From NCBI RefSeq assembly GCF_020509005.1, contig NC_063012.1, positions 1,922,001 through 1,986,000 of the forward strand: a stretch of DNA of 64,000 nucleotides. The letters are read 5' to 3'. The stretch's first letter is position 1. Every line of letters begins with the position of its first letter. The notes below the pieces were generated by a model. That model saw only the letters and a program-made list of their open reading frames with translations. It was not told the origin of the DNA and ran no database searches. The DNA is from Fulvia fulva (lineage: Eukaryota; Ascomycota; Dothideomycetes; Mycosphaerellales; Mycosphaerellaceae). Below, in pieces: positions 29,901 through 42,983 of this stretch. Position numbers and translations under genes: made by a program.

Positions 29901-31830
29901 AGTCGTACCGCCTAATTACGCTCCTTAATACTCTTAGGAAGGCGCTTAAGAAGCTAGTTATAACGAGACTCTCCGAGGCGGTAGAGGAATACTCCCTACT
30001 CCCGGACACCTAGATAGGTACGCGCCTATAGCGATCGACGCTATTCGCGATAGAACTTATCACCTCTTAGGTAAAGGCTATCTAGTATAAAAATAGGGAC
30101 AAGGTAGCTTCCTTACTTAGCCTAGATATATCGGGAGCCTTCGACTACGTGTTATACCCGCGGCTACTCTATATCCTAAGGTCGAAAGGACTCCCTAAGT
30201 AGCTTGTCAACTTCGTACGGTCCTACCTCTAAAACCGTAGTACGTCGATCCTAGTCGGCTAGTATAGAAGCCTATTTCAAGTAGTCTATACTAGAATCCC
30301 GTAAGGCTTAACGCTAGTACCTATTCTGTTCCTCTTCTTTATAGCGACGCTACTCCTAGCCCTAGAATCCTAGAACACCGCTACGAGCGGCTTCGTAGAC
30401 GACACGAACATCCTAGCGTAGTCTTCCTCGACTAAGGAGAACTATAGGCTACTAGAAGAGAAGCACAAGATCTACGAGGACTAGGCTAGGAGGCACGGGG
30501 CTCGGTTTGCCCTAGAAAAGTACAATCTAATACACTTTACGCGCCGGCCACGGTTCTATAATATATAAGCTTCTATCTAGATATAGGGGCACACGACTAA
30601 CCCGGTAGATTAGCTTAGGATCCTCGGACTATAGGTAGACCCGGCGCTACGGTAGAGGAAGTACGTATAGGTAATATTACGGAAAGCTAAACAGAATATA
30701 GCATTATACTAAAGGCTTACTACGTCTATATAGGGGGCAGACTTCCGGTAGTTACGACTCCTATATACGGCTATTATACGGCTAGTCCTTACCTATAGTA
30801 GCTAAGTATAGTCCTTAGGCGAGAGGGCCTACCTATCGAAGGGACTCGTCGCGCCGTTAGCGAAGATCTAAAACTAATGCCTAAGGAAGGTTACCGGGGT
30901 ATATAAGTCGATACTAATAAGGATACTTAAGTACGAGACCGCTATACCGCCGATCGACCTATATATCTAGGGACTACGGACCTCCTACTTAGGCAAGTCG
31001 GCATAGTACCTAGTATAGAAGGTCATCGCTAGTATAGACGTAAGGGCCCGCGAATTAGTACTAGCGTATAAGGGCATTCGACCCGGAAACGAGCCGAACT
31101 ACCGGGTAAGGGACGAATAGCTAGTAATACGATAGGAAGGTAAGAAGTCGTTTATAGAGTAACTATAGAAAGAGAGGTAGAATAACTAGGGTGTAGGGCA
31201 TAGTGGACGCCCTTAGCTAGCGGGACAACCTAAGGAATAGTTAGCTACAAAATCCGCGGTCAAGCACCCCCCGAAGCTTATCTACTACCGCCTTACGAGG
31301 GTATAGAGTAGTATAGTAACCTAACTACAAAGCGAATATATCGGCCTCTAGGGGTACCTATTATAGAGGAAGGTTCTAGGATATACGAATACTAGCTACC
31401 CCTACGGCTATCGCTCCTAGAACGTACGGTACGTACTCCTCGTCTATCCGAGGTAGTCGCTAGGAAGGGGGGAGTAGATAGTAAAGGCGAGGAACTAGAC
31501 GATTAGGGCACTTCTTAATAACGCTAAGGACCTACGGCGTATTACGAACTAGATACTAGAGAAGGGCTAGCTAGAACAGTACCGCCTAGTAGGAGTAGTA
31601 TAGGAAGAGAGGGTACGACGTAGCGCGACGAGACCGGCTAGGAGCGGGGGCTAACGGGGTAGTGATATAGACTACGTACGTTTAGAGGGAAAGCTAATCT
31701 AGATAAGGAGTAGTTAGGGGCGGGAAGGGTTTTTACCTATTCGGGTTTCCCTTTATATATAATAATAGATATATACCTATATAGGCCGAATAGGGTCCTA
31801 GAATAGAGGAATAACAAATCTATCTATCTA
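26945..31830 (+). mobile_element. LINE C (non-LTR retrotransposon, plus strand)
   Basis: About 4.9 kb on plus inside LTR1, ending with an ATCT-repeat tail at about 31818-31830. A gag-like ORF1 remnant comes first. ORF2 endonuclease follows, with GDFN at about 28772-28783 (then VHYPS*E). The reverse transcriptase has FVDD at 30392-30403. Stops are frequent from RIP. It is related to but distinct from LINEs B and D. The 5' boundary is estimated, and no clean target duplication was found. Confidence 0.72.
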
Positions 31831-32922
31831 TATTCCTCGAATATATTACTAAAGATTAGGATATTATCTAGGTATACTAAATAGAAGTTATCGAGATACT
31901 CCCTAAGCGTATCGTTAATATATAATTAGAATGTTCCTAGAGCATTATATAGGCCGAAAGGCATTACTATATACTCGAATTGACTATAGCGAGTACTAAA
32001 CGTAGTTTTCTATTCGTAGCCCTCCGTAATACGAATACGGTTAAAGGTAGAGATGACATCGAGTTTAGTAAAGTACTTCTTCCTATTTAGGCGGTTTAGC
32101 GTTTCTTAGAATAGCGGTATTAGGTATCTACTTTTAACCGTAAGGGCGTTAAGAGCTCTATAGTCGATATAGACCCGTAGACCGCCGCCTAGTTTATGTA
32201 TAATTAGTACTAGTATAGAAGCTGGGCTCGTACTTTGTAATATCGCTCTAGATTCTAGCCAATTATCGACCTACTTCTTAATTACCTTATTCTCGCGAGA
32301 CGATATTACGTATAGCCGCTTAAAAGGAGGTGACTTAGTTTCGTCTTTAAGGTGTATTTTATAGTCTTTACTAGGGCGGTAAGGTAGGATCTTTAATATA
32401 TCCTAACGGTTAAAATAGTCCTCGAAATCGTATAGTTCCTAGGGTAAGTAGACCTTAGTATCTTAGTCCTTGTCTTTACCTTTTATAAATCTATCGAAGT
32501 CGCTATTCACTATTATTATACATACTGTTAAGGGGTTTACTAACTACACCTTCCGAAGGTTTATAGCGTAGAGCCTAGTAGGATCAAAGTCTTACCTAGT
32601 CGCTACTATTATATAGGCTCGTAATAGGTTAGCGTAGTACTTCTGACTAGGTAGTATAATCTATATTATATAGACTTCCGCTCTTTTCTTATAAGCTAGT
32701 TTTGCTACGTAGGCCGCGGAGATATTTATAATATCGATGTCTAGTTCTAGTTCGACAACTCGTTACTTTTGTTTCGTATATTAGTACGGTCGCTTTAACG
32801 TCTTAACGCCGTCTACCGGTAACGGTTATTAAGTATATATACGGAAGTTATCCTCTTCGTCCTCGAACGTCGTATAGAACTATAGTTAGGGTATATACTT
32901 AGGTAACAATAGCGTAGGAGCG
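31831..32922 (-). pseudogene. LTR1 pol middle: reverse transcriptase and upstream part
   Basis: On minus it reads the gypsy-type RT core with the catalytic box as YLDN at 31863-31874 (YLDD expected; GAC to AAC fits RIP). It is interrupted by LINE C at its downstream side and by LTR2 at 32923. Confidence 0.7.
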
Positions 32923-33106
32923 TATAAGAGCGCGCGTACTATAGGGTCCGAACGAGATAGTTGTTATTCTACGAAGCTACGAAAGAGGAGCGCGAGGCGC
33001 GGCGAAGTTATAAAGCAAAGCTAAGCCGCGCTAACCCGATACGGAAGGTCCGCGGTTTAGCCGGGCCGACGTAGCTATAGTAGGGGGTCGCGGGCTGCCC
33101 GTAATA
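32923..33106 (-). repeat. LTR2, left LTR
   Basis: 184 bp beginning TATAAG (probably TGTAAG before RIP) and ending CCGTAATA. It differs from the right copy mainly by transitions. Confidence 0.87.
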
Positions 33107-36100
33107 GTACCCCCCCTCCTAAAACACGCCTTAGTCCTCTAAGCGTTATCTACCTTATAAGGCTACTTACCTATCGAGCTCTATAACTACGCGAACGCCT
33201 AATTATCCTCTAGTGCCCTGTCGTTATCCGATAACATCGCATTCGCTCTATTAAGACTATCCTCGACCGGCTTCCTTCGAGAAACATATTACCTAGTTAG
33301 CTAGCTTACCCTAGACCTAAGTCTGTCTTCGGCTAGTACTCGCGTATAATCCTTATAACTAAAGTTGGGTATTATTATAGGCTCTATAGACTCTACTCGA
33401 GTATCGAATATATACGGAGTAGATTCTATTAGAGGTAAGGCTCGAGGCGACTTATTCGTAACGGTGTCTTTCGGAATAACCCTAATCGTGTTAAGCCCGA
33501 GCACCTTAGTAGCTAGTAGGGACTAGTTAGATAGAGCTACGAAGCCTATAGGCGTAGACAACTCCGGCCGGTTATAGTGAAAGTCTATAATAGCGGCGGC
33601 TACGTGTTTAAGTATATCCTCTATAGGTTGCTAGGTCTTACTATCCTCCTCGTTCTAATATCTAGCCTATTTCACCTTATACTATATATCTACCTTACGC
33701 TTATGCCCCTTCTTCACCTTGCCTACCTGCTTACGGGTGTATATATTAAGGATCTTTTCTACCTTGTATATATACGTAGGTGCTACTACTATATCGGCTA
33801 CTATATTAGCCTCGGTAGTATTAGGTTCGATAGTTATCGGTAGTAGCGGCGCTAGATACTACCCTTTAAGTAGTAGGAAATCGGGGTGGTCGGCTCGTTA
33901 TAGTAGTGAGGTGTAGAAGTAGTTATTAAGTCCTACTAGAGCGTCTAATAGTTTTAGTCGATAAGAGAGTCTAGCCGGTATGACTTCCGTAATCTAGTAA
34001 GGGCCGGTATATCTCCTATCTAGCTTCTTAGATAGTCGAGTCGTACGGATATTCTTAGTACTAAGATATACCTAATTACCTACCTTATAGTCTAGAGGAA
34101 TACTTTAGTAGCGGTTTGCTACTTCTACTTAGAGAGCTTATAACATTCGTATATTCTCTTAAAGGTGCTTATAAAGCTCGTAAATTCGACGTATAAAGGT
34201 TTCTACTAATCGCGTATCTAGTCGCTAGAGAGTAGTTAGTCCTCCCTCCTTTCTAGCGTTTAGGTTAACTCGCTCTATAAACTTAGAGTTGTAGCCTAAG
34301 GTAGCGTAGAACGGCGACATACTAGTAGTCTCGGACAGGTGATTATTAATCGCGAACTAAGTAAGGCATAGCCATTCTGCCTAGTCATCCTATGCCTTAT
34401 TAGTGAATATACGAAGATACTATTCTATCGCCTAGTTAGTACGTTCTAACTATCTATTAGTTTCTAGGTAATATAAAGAACTTAGCTTACGATTTGTACC
34501 GAGTATCTTATAGAGTTTCTTCTAGAAGGTAGTAACCTACTACTTACTACGGTCTAATATAATAGTGTTAGGAAACCCGCGCCAATAGAACATATATTTA
34601 AGGAAAAGCCTTGCCGTATTCTGTGCTATCATTACGCTAATAGGGATCAGCTCGACTTCCTTAGTAAGCCTATTAGTAACGGTCATAATGTTGTTATAGA
34701 CTATACCGTTAAGAGTACTATCTACGAGTCCGATAACGAAGTCGACTACAATATGTTTCTAAGGCCGATCTAGAACAGGAAGTAGCTATAATAATCCTAG
34801 TGGCTAGGAGTATAGAGATTTTGTTATACGGTAGGTATAGTAATTCGCGGTATATCTACGTACGGATCTTGCTAATCTAGGCTAGTAGAATTCACGTACT
34901 ACGAGTTTATAAGTACGAGCTCGTCCTAGATAGCCTACTACTAGAGCGTTATAGTTTATCTTAATTATCCTAGTCTATAAGGCTTAGTCATTTAGTACCT
35001 ATAAGCTCTAGCCGTCGTATTAATTTCGAATATATAGTAGGTCGCTATCTACTTTATAGTGTACTAGGTGAATCTTCGCTCTCTATAGTAGTATAGGAGT
35101 ACGGTCTTTCTATAGGTCCTTAATCGCGGTTTTAAGCTCGTTATCGGTTACGTACGCCGTCGATATTCGATACTCGAGTTCGGCTTCCCGCTAACTTTTA
35201 CGCGTCGCCGGTTATTTAGTAGGCGTATCTCGTTCTATAGGTATAAACTCTTTAGCTTAGGGTTTAGCTATACTAGTTCCTCTTCTTCCGGCGTATCTTC
35301 TACTATTGCCTATAGTAAGGCGATCTTAAGCAATCGCTTAGGAGGTAGTAATGTCTAATACTAATGCTAGTTCCGAGGGTCGTCTACCCCCTACGGAAGG
35401 TCCTAGCTACGTCTCGTTAGGCTGTCTAGCTTTATACCTTGAAGTCCTAGACGGTATATTATCTTAAAGTTGAACTATAATAAGAACTTAGCCTAACGCG
35501 CTTGTCGCCGATTTAGCTACTTTGTCTTTATAAAGTATTCTAGGTTCTTATAGTCGGTGTAAATCTTGACTAGCTATAAGTCCTTATTATCTACTTCGTA
35601 GGCGAGCTCGGGTCTCTATTCCTTAAAAGCCTTGATAATAGCTAACAGTTACTTGTTCTAGATTTCATAATTGCACTCCTATAGACTTAACTTCTTCGAG
35701 TAGAAGGCTATAGGATATAGTATACTATTCTCGTTATACTACGAAAGTACGCCGGCGTTTATAAAATCTAAAGAATCTACCTCTACTACTGTTTCCCTAC
35801 CTAGTATATAATGTACGAGCATACCGGCTTTACTAAACGTAGCTTTCAAATTGTTAAAGGCTCGTTAGTAATCTAGTGACTATTGAATCCTTCTGTTCTT
35901 ATAATTGCTTAGTCCGTCCGAATTGGTCAGGTTTGTAAGAGGAGTAGCTATACGCGAAAATGCTTCGATGAACCGCCTATAGAAGTTAGTAAATCTAAGG
36001 AAGGCCTAGACATCCTTTAGGTTCTTAGGAGCTTCCTATGTCTAAATACATTCGAGTTTCTCGGGGTCTATCTCGATGCCGTTAGGGGTTATAATTAGCC

Positions 36101-37811
36101 TAAGATACTTCACCTTCTATTAGTAGAATTCGCTTTTATTGATGTCTACTATAAGTTCTATATCGCGTAGCTTAGTAAGAACCTTCCGTACGTATTTAAT
36201 ATACTCCTCTAAGGTGTTACTAAAGATGAATACGTTATCTAGGTAGGCCGATACAAAGTCGTCTAGGTGTTCTTATAAGACCTTATTAATATATAATTAG
36301 AACGATACTAGTCCGTTATATAAGCCGAATAGTAATTTTAGACACTCGTAGATGCCGTATCGTGTCGTAAACGCCGTTAACTACTCGTGCCCTTTAGCTA
36401 TCCGTAACTTGTTAAAGGCTACTATAATGTCTAGCTTCGTAAAGTACTTCTTACCGTATATACGGTTAAGCGTCTCTTATATTAAGGGAATCGGATACCG
36501 GTTCTTGATAGTGATCGTATTCAATCCTCTATAGTCGATATAAACACGTAGCCTACCTCTAGGCTTACGTACTACTAGTACTAGTATAGGAGACTAGCTC
36601 GTCTTTTGCCCTACTTTCCGTACCTTCCCTTTAGATATTTACTCGTCTAGCCATTTCTTAACTACCTCGTTCTCCTTCTTAGCTAGGCCGTAGGGCTTAC
36701 GGTATAGTAGCTCTTATAGACTATTAGGCTTAATATAAATCTTATGATCTACGCCTAGTCGGTAAGGTAGGAGTCCTTTATAATCCTTAGCTAAGAAAGC
36801 GTCCGTAATATCGTAGTATATCGGCGGCAACTTCTCCTTCGGGTTGTGATTAAACTGCTTGTTTAAGAATTAGTCTAGATTATTAGTAGCTATTATACTT
36901 AGCTTAAGCTCTCCGCCGTCGCTCTTACGCCTAGTAGGCATAATATAGAAGTACTTAGCCCTAGGCCGGTAAGCGTACATCCCCTACGCGCGTTAAGAAA
37001 CGCCCTAGTAGTCCACTTCTTTATCGTCTATGTCTTCTAGGTTATATAATAAGACGTTTAGCTCTGCTCCTCCTACTATAAAGCTCGCTACTTCTCTAGT
37101 AAAGGGCTCTAGTCCGTACCGTACTAGTGCCTACTTCTTCTTCTCGCGGTAGTTTAGAGATTATACTATTGTCGATGTCTTATTCTATAGATAGTAACTA
37201 AAGCAGTAATCCGATCTAAATACCACCTCGCCTGTCTCCTAGAAAATGTTTAGGTTGTACGCTATAAGCTACGGTAGGCTAAAGACGATATCGTATTCGA
37301 GGTCGGTGACGTAGTATAACATTTACTCGTAATAATCGCCGATAACTACGTCTATAAGGGCTACGTATATAATCTACCGCGTAGTGACCGTTCTATCTCC
37401 TAGTGTTAGTCGTCGGCTTTACGTCAAAGGGATTAGGGGTATTATATATTTACGTATAAATTTCTAGTTAAGAAAGAGAGAGGTAGAAGTAGAATCTATA
37501 AGGCCTCGAGCCTTTCTATATTATATTATTACGGGTAACACTATATAAGGGTATATAGCTAGCTATTGCTTATCTAGTACGTATACCGATATCTTAAGCT
37601 CCTTACTATAGTCTATTACCGTCTCTTACATTCCGTGTCTCTTAATCTTATACTCTTTCTATCCTAGGAAGTTTGGGTAACCGCTATCTACTACGCTTAG
37701 GTAGCGGTCGTACTATTTCCCTACTACGGATCGGCGGCTAGGGAACTAAGGTTTACGTTTAGATTCGGCGTAGTATTACGTAGATGCGGTAGGCAATAGT
37801 CGCTATTATAC
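33107..37811 (-). pseudogene. LTR2 pol: protease, RT, RNase H, integrase, chromodomain (RIP-degraded)
   Basis: Read on minus from right to left. The aspartic-protease region lies probably around 37000-37340. The RT has its catalytic box as YLDN at 36234-36245 (second Asp changed). The RNase H region is near 35450-35650 and integrase about 34000-35050. A chromodomain-like block near 33600-33720 contains KVK*ARY*NEE, matching KWKGYxxE with RIP stops and changes. No frame longer than about 90 codons survives. Confidence 0.75.
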
Positions 37812-37999
37812 CTATATATTAGGCCATTACTATTATTATCGTTAATTTCACGGACCCATCTCGGGTACTAGGACGAGGACCATTCAATCGATAGCCCTTA
37901 TCAAGACGAGCAATCTACTCAAGCAGTAGCGACCCGCCTACGCTAGCGGCGGCGCAATTGTGATACAAAAAAACCCCAAAACCGAGGTCCCCTTCCCCT

Positions 38000-39420
38000 A
38001 AAGGCAGACCCTAGAATTGCGGAGTTGCGGAGGACAACTGCCTAATTAGGAAGCGCGACCCCGAACAACAGCGAAGGATAGCAACTAACGAGAACCACAG
38101 CCTTGCGAACATTCTACACTAAGAGTCAAACCGGGGAACAAACCAAGAAAAAACCTAGGACACAAGCCAAGGCCTACTATATAGAAAGCAGAGGCCAACG
38201 ACAAACAACATAGCGTAGACGACCCTATATACGGAGGCGGAGAACTTACTAGGGGATGACGAACACCCAGCCCGGGTATATAAGAACACTATAGCACAGC
38301 TACTAGGAGCGCTAAAAGCGCTATTATACCAAATCCCGAAGACAATCTAACAAGTAACACAGAAGGTAGCCTAGAAACTAACTATATAGGCAACAGTAGC
38401 AGTAGGCAAGAATCAACCCCCTCCGAAGGAAAGTAAGGCGGTACGCCTATACATTACTGATCCGGCGGAGAAACAAGAAATCGCAGCCCTAACAAGCAAG
38501 GAGATTGTCGACAGAATCGGCCAAAAGGAGGTAGTTAGGGCGAGGGTAGAAGCAACAGGCGTAGTAAGACTCTTTACCGTATAAGAGTCTAATAGACGAA
38601 AGCTAGAGACCTATAAGGAGTGGACTACTAAAGTCGCGAAGTCGGCACGAGTCTCCTACCAACAGTATACCGTCATCGCCTACGGGGTCCCTAGGACATT
38701 CAAGGTCGAAGACCTTCCCTACCTCTAAGTATAGAACCAGAACACCTCCCTAGAAGTACGACTAACGAAGGCGGCATAGCTATATAAGATAGTAGACCGA
38801 GAAAAGACGCACTCATCGCTTATTATTTAGGTAGAGACAGCGGAACAAGCTAACTAGATATTAGACAATGGGCTATTCTAGAACTACGAGAGAATGGACA
38901 CGGAGATCCATTAGAGCAGCCATAGGGTACTACAATGCTTCCAATGCTAACAGTACGGTCATATAGCCTCAAAATGCGGGGAGAAGACCCCAAGGTGTCC
39001 TCACTACGTAGGCCTACACTAGGGAAGGGAATGCCCAAAAAAGGAGAGCAGGTACGTATGCTACGGCAGAAGGCACCCAGCGTATTCAAGCCAATGCCCG
39101 GCTAGAATAGCAGCACAAGAACGAGCGAGACAAGCAAGGATCTCTACACTAGCTAGGTACCCCTAACGACAACAGGAGGGACCTACCGTGTATAAGGGCT
39201 TCGAGCCGAGCAAAAGGAAGAGGGCAGAAGAGACGAACAAGGGAACCTAACCGCAAACGCATCCACCTCCCGGTCGGCCTCGACACCTTAACCGGGCAGC
39301 TAACGAACTAGGCCAAATGCGAATCTTTGGGGCGCCCTAGCGGCCCTAGGGCCAGCCGGATAGCGAGATACAGGCTCAGGAGACACAGCAGGTCAGCACG
39401 GAAATGGACCTCACGGATAA
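38000..39420 (+). pseudogene. LINE D ORF1 (gag-like, CCHC zinc knuckles)
   Basis: A gag-like ORF1 with a first zinc knuckle C-x2-C-x4-H-x4-C at 38936-38977 (CFQC*QYGHIASKC, with a stop inside). Two more degraded Cys/His knuckles follow to about 39110 (one Cys changed to Tyr). Several in-frame stops. Limits are approximate. Confidence 0.75.
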
Positions 39421-42400
39421 CGAATAATACTATACGACGACATCACTATCGTACAGTACAACGTAAACAAAAGTAGGGACAAGGTCCAGCGCTACTTTCT
39501 ATAAGAGCTAGACCCGCTACGGCACCACGTTATTACGGTATAGGAACCATAGATCAACCCCTACGTAGGACTCCTAGCCACTTGTAATGACCGAAGATAC
39601 TACACCGTAATCGCGGGCTAACGAGGCGTCATCCCGAGGACATATATATACGTAAGCAAGACTATAGACCTTGAGTCGTAGAAGGTTATACTACCGTAGC
39701 AGGGCAACCTAGGAGACATAACATCAATCCAGATCGACACGACACAAGGCCCTATCCAGATCTATAACGTTTATAACCCGCTACCGCGGGGTCGGACGAG
39801 TAGGGAACTAGGAACCCTCGCCTACCTAGAGCGGACCCTAAGCCAAGACACGAAGCAAGTACTCCTCGGCGACTTCAACCTCCACTACCTATAGTAGGGA
39901 CTCGAATTCACTCCCCCGTACGCATTTCTAGGGGGGAAGCTACTGGACATAACCGTACGCTACGGAATGGCCTTAGTAACACCAAAGGGAACAGAGACGT
40001 GGAAGGCCCGTACTAGTACAAGCACGATCGACCTATACTTTCTATCACGAGAACTTGAAGAGAGACTAGTCTAATACCGACCGAACTACGCGCTAGAAGC
40101 CTCCTTAGACTATATCCCTATCTAAACGACGCTAGGGGTGAAGGCGATAGAGGAGCTAGCAAACGAACCACGCCGTAACTAGAAGAAGGCACGCTAGGAC
40201 GATATAAGAGGCTTCCTAATAGCGAACCTACTATAGTATAGAGAACTCGAGACGACAGCTCAGCTAGATCAAGCAGCGGAACAGATTACCTCGGTCATAT
40301 AGCAAGCAGCGGAACAATACACGCCGTTACTCCGGCCCTTAACGCAGTAGAAGGCCTTCTAGACCCCTGAATGCTCTACGAAGGTAAGGGAGGCTAGAAG
40401 GGCAAGGCGACAGTGGACGAAGGAGCACACCTAAGAGACGTAGGAGCAATACTGCCACGCGACACAAGAGAAGAAGGCACAGATAAGACGCGATAAGCTG
40501 TAGGACTAGAGAGCGACGATCGGGCTCGTTATAGAAAACCCGGAACAGATGTAGAGACTTGCTAAATAGGCACGACTACCTGAAGAGCAACAAGCCCCTC
40601 ACTTCCCCCTAATCGTAGACCGAGAAGGGATTGCCTAGGCTACGCCCCGGGGTAAGGCAAAAGCGTTAGCCGACCATTTCTTTTCGACGTAAGTAGAGGC
40701 AGACCTTACGGACATCGACCCGAGCACATACCCGGAACCCCTAGATATAGATTAGGCGGTTAGCTCTAACACAGTAACAGGAGTTATAAGTAAGCTAAAG
40801 GGACGAAAAGCCCTAGGCCTAGACAGGATACCAAACGTACTGCTAAAAGAGTATAGAGAAGAGATCGCGCCGAGCCTTACAAACCTATTTACCGCGTGCC
40901 TACGGCTAGGGTATCACCCGAAGCCGTACAGAGAGTCTATGACAGTAGTGCTACGTAAGCTATAGAAGGAAGACTATACTCAGCCCAAGTCGTACAGACC
41001 AATAGCACTTCTAAATACGATAGGGAAGGTCCTAGAAAAGATAGTAGCCCAGAGACTTACGCAGCTTGCCGAGGACAACTACGTACTCCTAGCAACACAG
41101 ATAGGGGGAAGAAGCTAGCGATCGACACTAACAGCAATAGAGCTAATTACGGAGCAAATCCAGACCCTCTAGCACTACGGCAGGAACCGAGCGGCGTCCT
41201 TACTATCCCTCGACATCGTAGGGGCCTTCGACAACGTCTCACACTAAAGGCTAATACATATCCTACAGCAGAAAGGCATCCCCTAGTAGGTAACGTCGTT
41301 CGTCTTCTCCTTTCTCTAGGAACGGACGACATACCTAGTCCTAGGAAGGTACACGTCCGACCCGGTGAAGGCAGAGACTAGAATACCTTAGGGATCTACT
41401 CTCTCCCCTATCCTGTTTCTGATATTTATGTCGGATCTAATCCCCCTACTCACCTCTCCGCAAACCTTAGCATCGGGGTTCGTAGACGATACAAACATCC
41501 TAGCCTAGTTAGACTCGACAGAAGAGAACTGTCGCCTCCTTGAAGATAGGCACAAGAAATGCGAGGAGTGGGCAAAGAAGCATAGTGCCCGGTTCGCCCC
41601 TGAAAAGTACCAACTTATACACTTTAGTAAAGCGAGAACACACTATAATATAAAGGCGGCGGTAAGAATCCAAGGCTACGAGACTAAGCCATCAGCGGAG
41701 CTACGAGTACTAGGGATCTGGCTCGACCCGAAGCTAAGCTGGAATGTACAGATTAAGAAAGCCCAGAGTCGAGCGCAAGTCAATAAAGCCTCGATAAAGA
41801 GGCTTACGGTATCTATATAGGGAGCAACATTCGACAAGGCAAGAGTAATGTATAAGGCGATCGTCAGACTAGCTATGTTGTACGGGGCACAGATTTGGGG
41901 AACAGGAGGCGTAGGCAAGCCGATCCCGAAACGGATAGAGCAACCCCTAAACAGGACACAGGCAGGCAACCTACGTAGGGTACTAGGCGCATATAAGACA
42001 ACGTCAACAAGCACGGTAGAAATGGAGACAGGAATACTACTAATCGGCCAGTACATCCGGGGAATGAGAATTCAATACGCGGCAAAGACGACAGGTTACC
42101 TAGCACAAACCACGATCTAGGAGGCAAAGAATAAGATAGAAAGCCGCTACCGGAGAGGGGCAGGATATAGGACAAGCCAAAAAGAGGATGACCTTACTAC
42201 CTTTACGGCCGTACAGACAAGCACCGAATGGCTAGCACGAAAGGAGGAGGAGCGTAGGACTCGCCAGGCCGGCGGGAGCAAGGCTAAGACCCAAAACCTA
42301 GCGGAACAGATAGCGAGCTGCCTATAGGAGCAGGACTGGAAAAGGAAGCCCCCTAAGACAACAGGCCCGATAGCGCTCCGAGCCTTCTAGAGACATAATT

Positions 42401-42880
42401 ACTAGCTATATAGGGACCTGACAAGGGCCGAAGCAAGCATAGCGATCCAAATCAGGTCCGAACACATTGGATTAAGGGCCTACCTGTTCAGGAGACGCGC
42501 ACTAGACATCTATAGCCCAGCCTGCTAGTGTGGCTACCTATCGCAAAACCTAGAACATATGCTACTACGATTCCCGCAGTAGGCGAGAGGCAGGGGAAAT
42601 TAGAGGCACTAAGCGGGAAGGAGAGACTACAAGTCAATTATTAGGGACAAAGGCAACATTCGCCGAATCTCTCGGTGGATACTACAGTAGGGATACCTCT
42701 AGCAGTTTAGCCTCGCGAGCGAGACGGAGGAGTGGATAGACAAGAGGCGGAAGCGAGGGGGGTTGTAGATAGGGTAGTCATCAGGGCAGGCCTATGACAC
42801 TAGCGTACCCCTAACAAGGGAAATTTAAGACGACAACGAGGAGGAAAAGACAGGCGGGAAGGAGGAGGGGTTTTCACTAA
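39420..42880 (+). pseudogene. LINE D ORF2 (endonuclease, reverse transcriptase, C-terminal Cys/His motif)
   Basis: The APE endonuclease begins QYNVNKSRDKV near 39460, then EP* (EPW expected), NVYNPLPR, and GDFN at 39868-39879. The reverse transcriptase has FVDD at 41479-41490, and the RT C-terminal part includes the open stretch GIWLDPKLSW to MYKAIVRLAMLYGAQIWG. At about 42525 the terminal C*CGYLSQNLEHMLL motif is seen. The order and motifs fit the Tad1-like group of fungal LINEs (assignment from memory of the family). Tens of stops. Confidence 0.82.
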
Positions 42881-42983
42881 CACGGTTTCCCCTCTATATA
42901 TACAAAAACAAGATAGCATAGCTGCATAGGCCAAAGGGCACTACAACAGCTTAATGAAATATCTATCTATCTATATATTAGGC

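Larger units (their letters stand above)
37825..42970 (+). mobile_element. LINE D (near full-length non-LTR retrotransposon, plus strand)
   Basis: 5146 bp inside LTR2 with target duplication CTATATATTAGGC (37812-37824, 42971-42983) and an ATCT-repeat tail at 42959-42970. It holds ORF1 and ORF2 remnants described separately. RIP here is one-sided: TpG is depleted while CpA is largely kept. Confidence 0.88.

Noticed and set aside
41676..42175. Frames of 90-126 codons on both strands in LINE D
   Set aside because: The plus frame is a surviving piece of the reverse-transcriptase ORF; the others are its shadows. Not separate genes.
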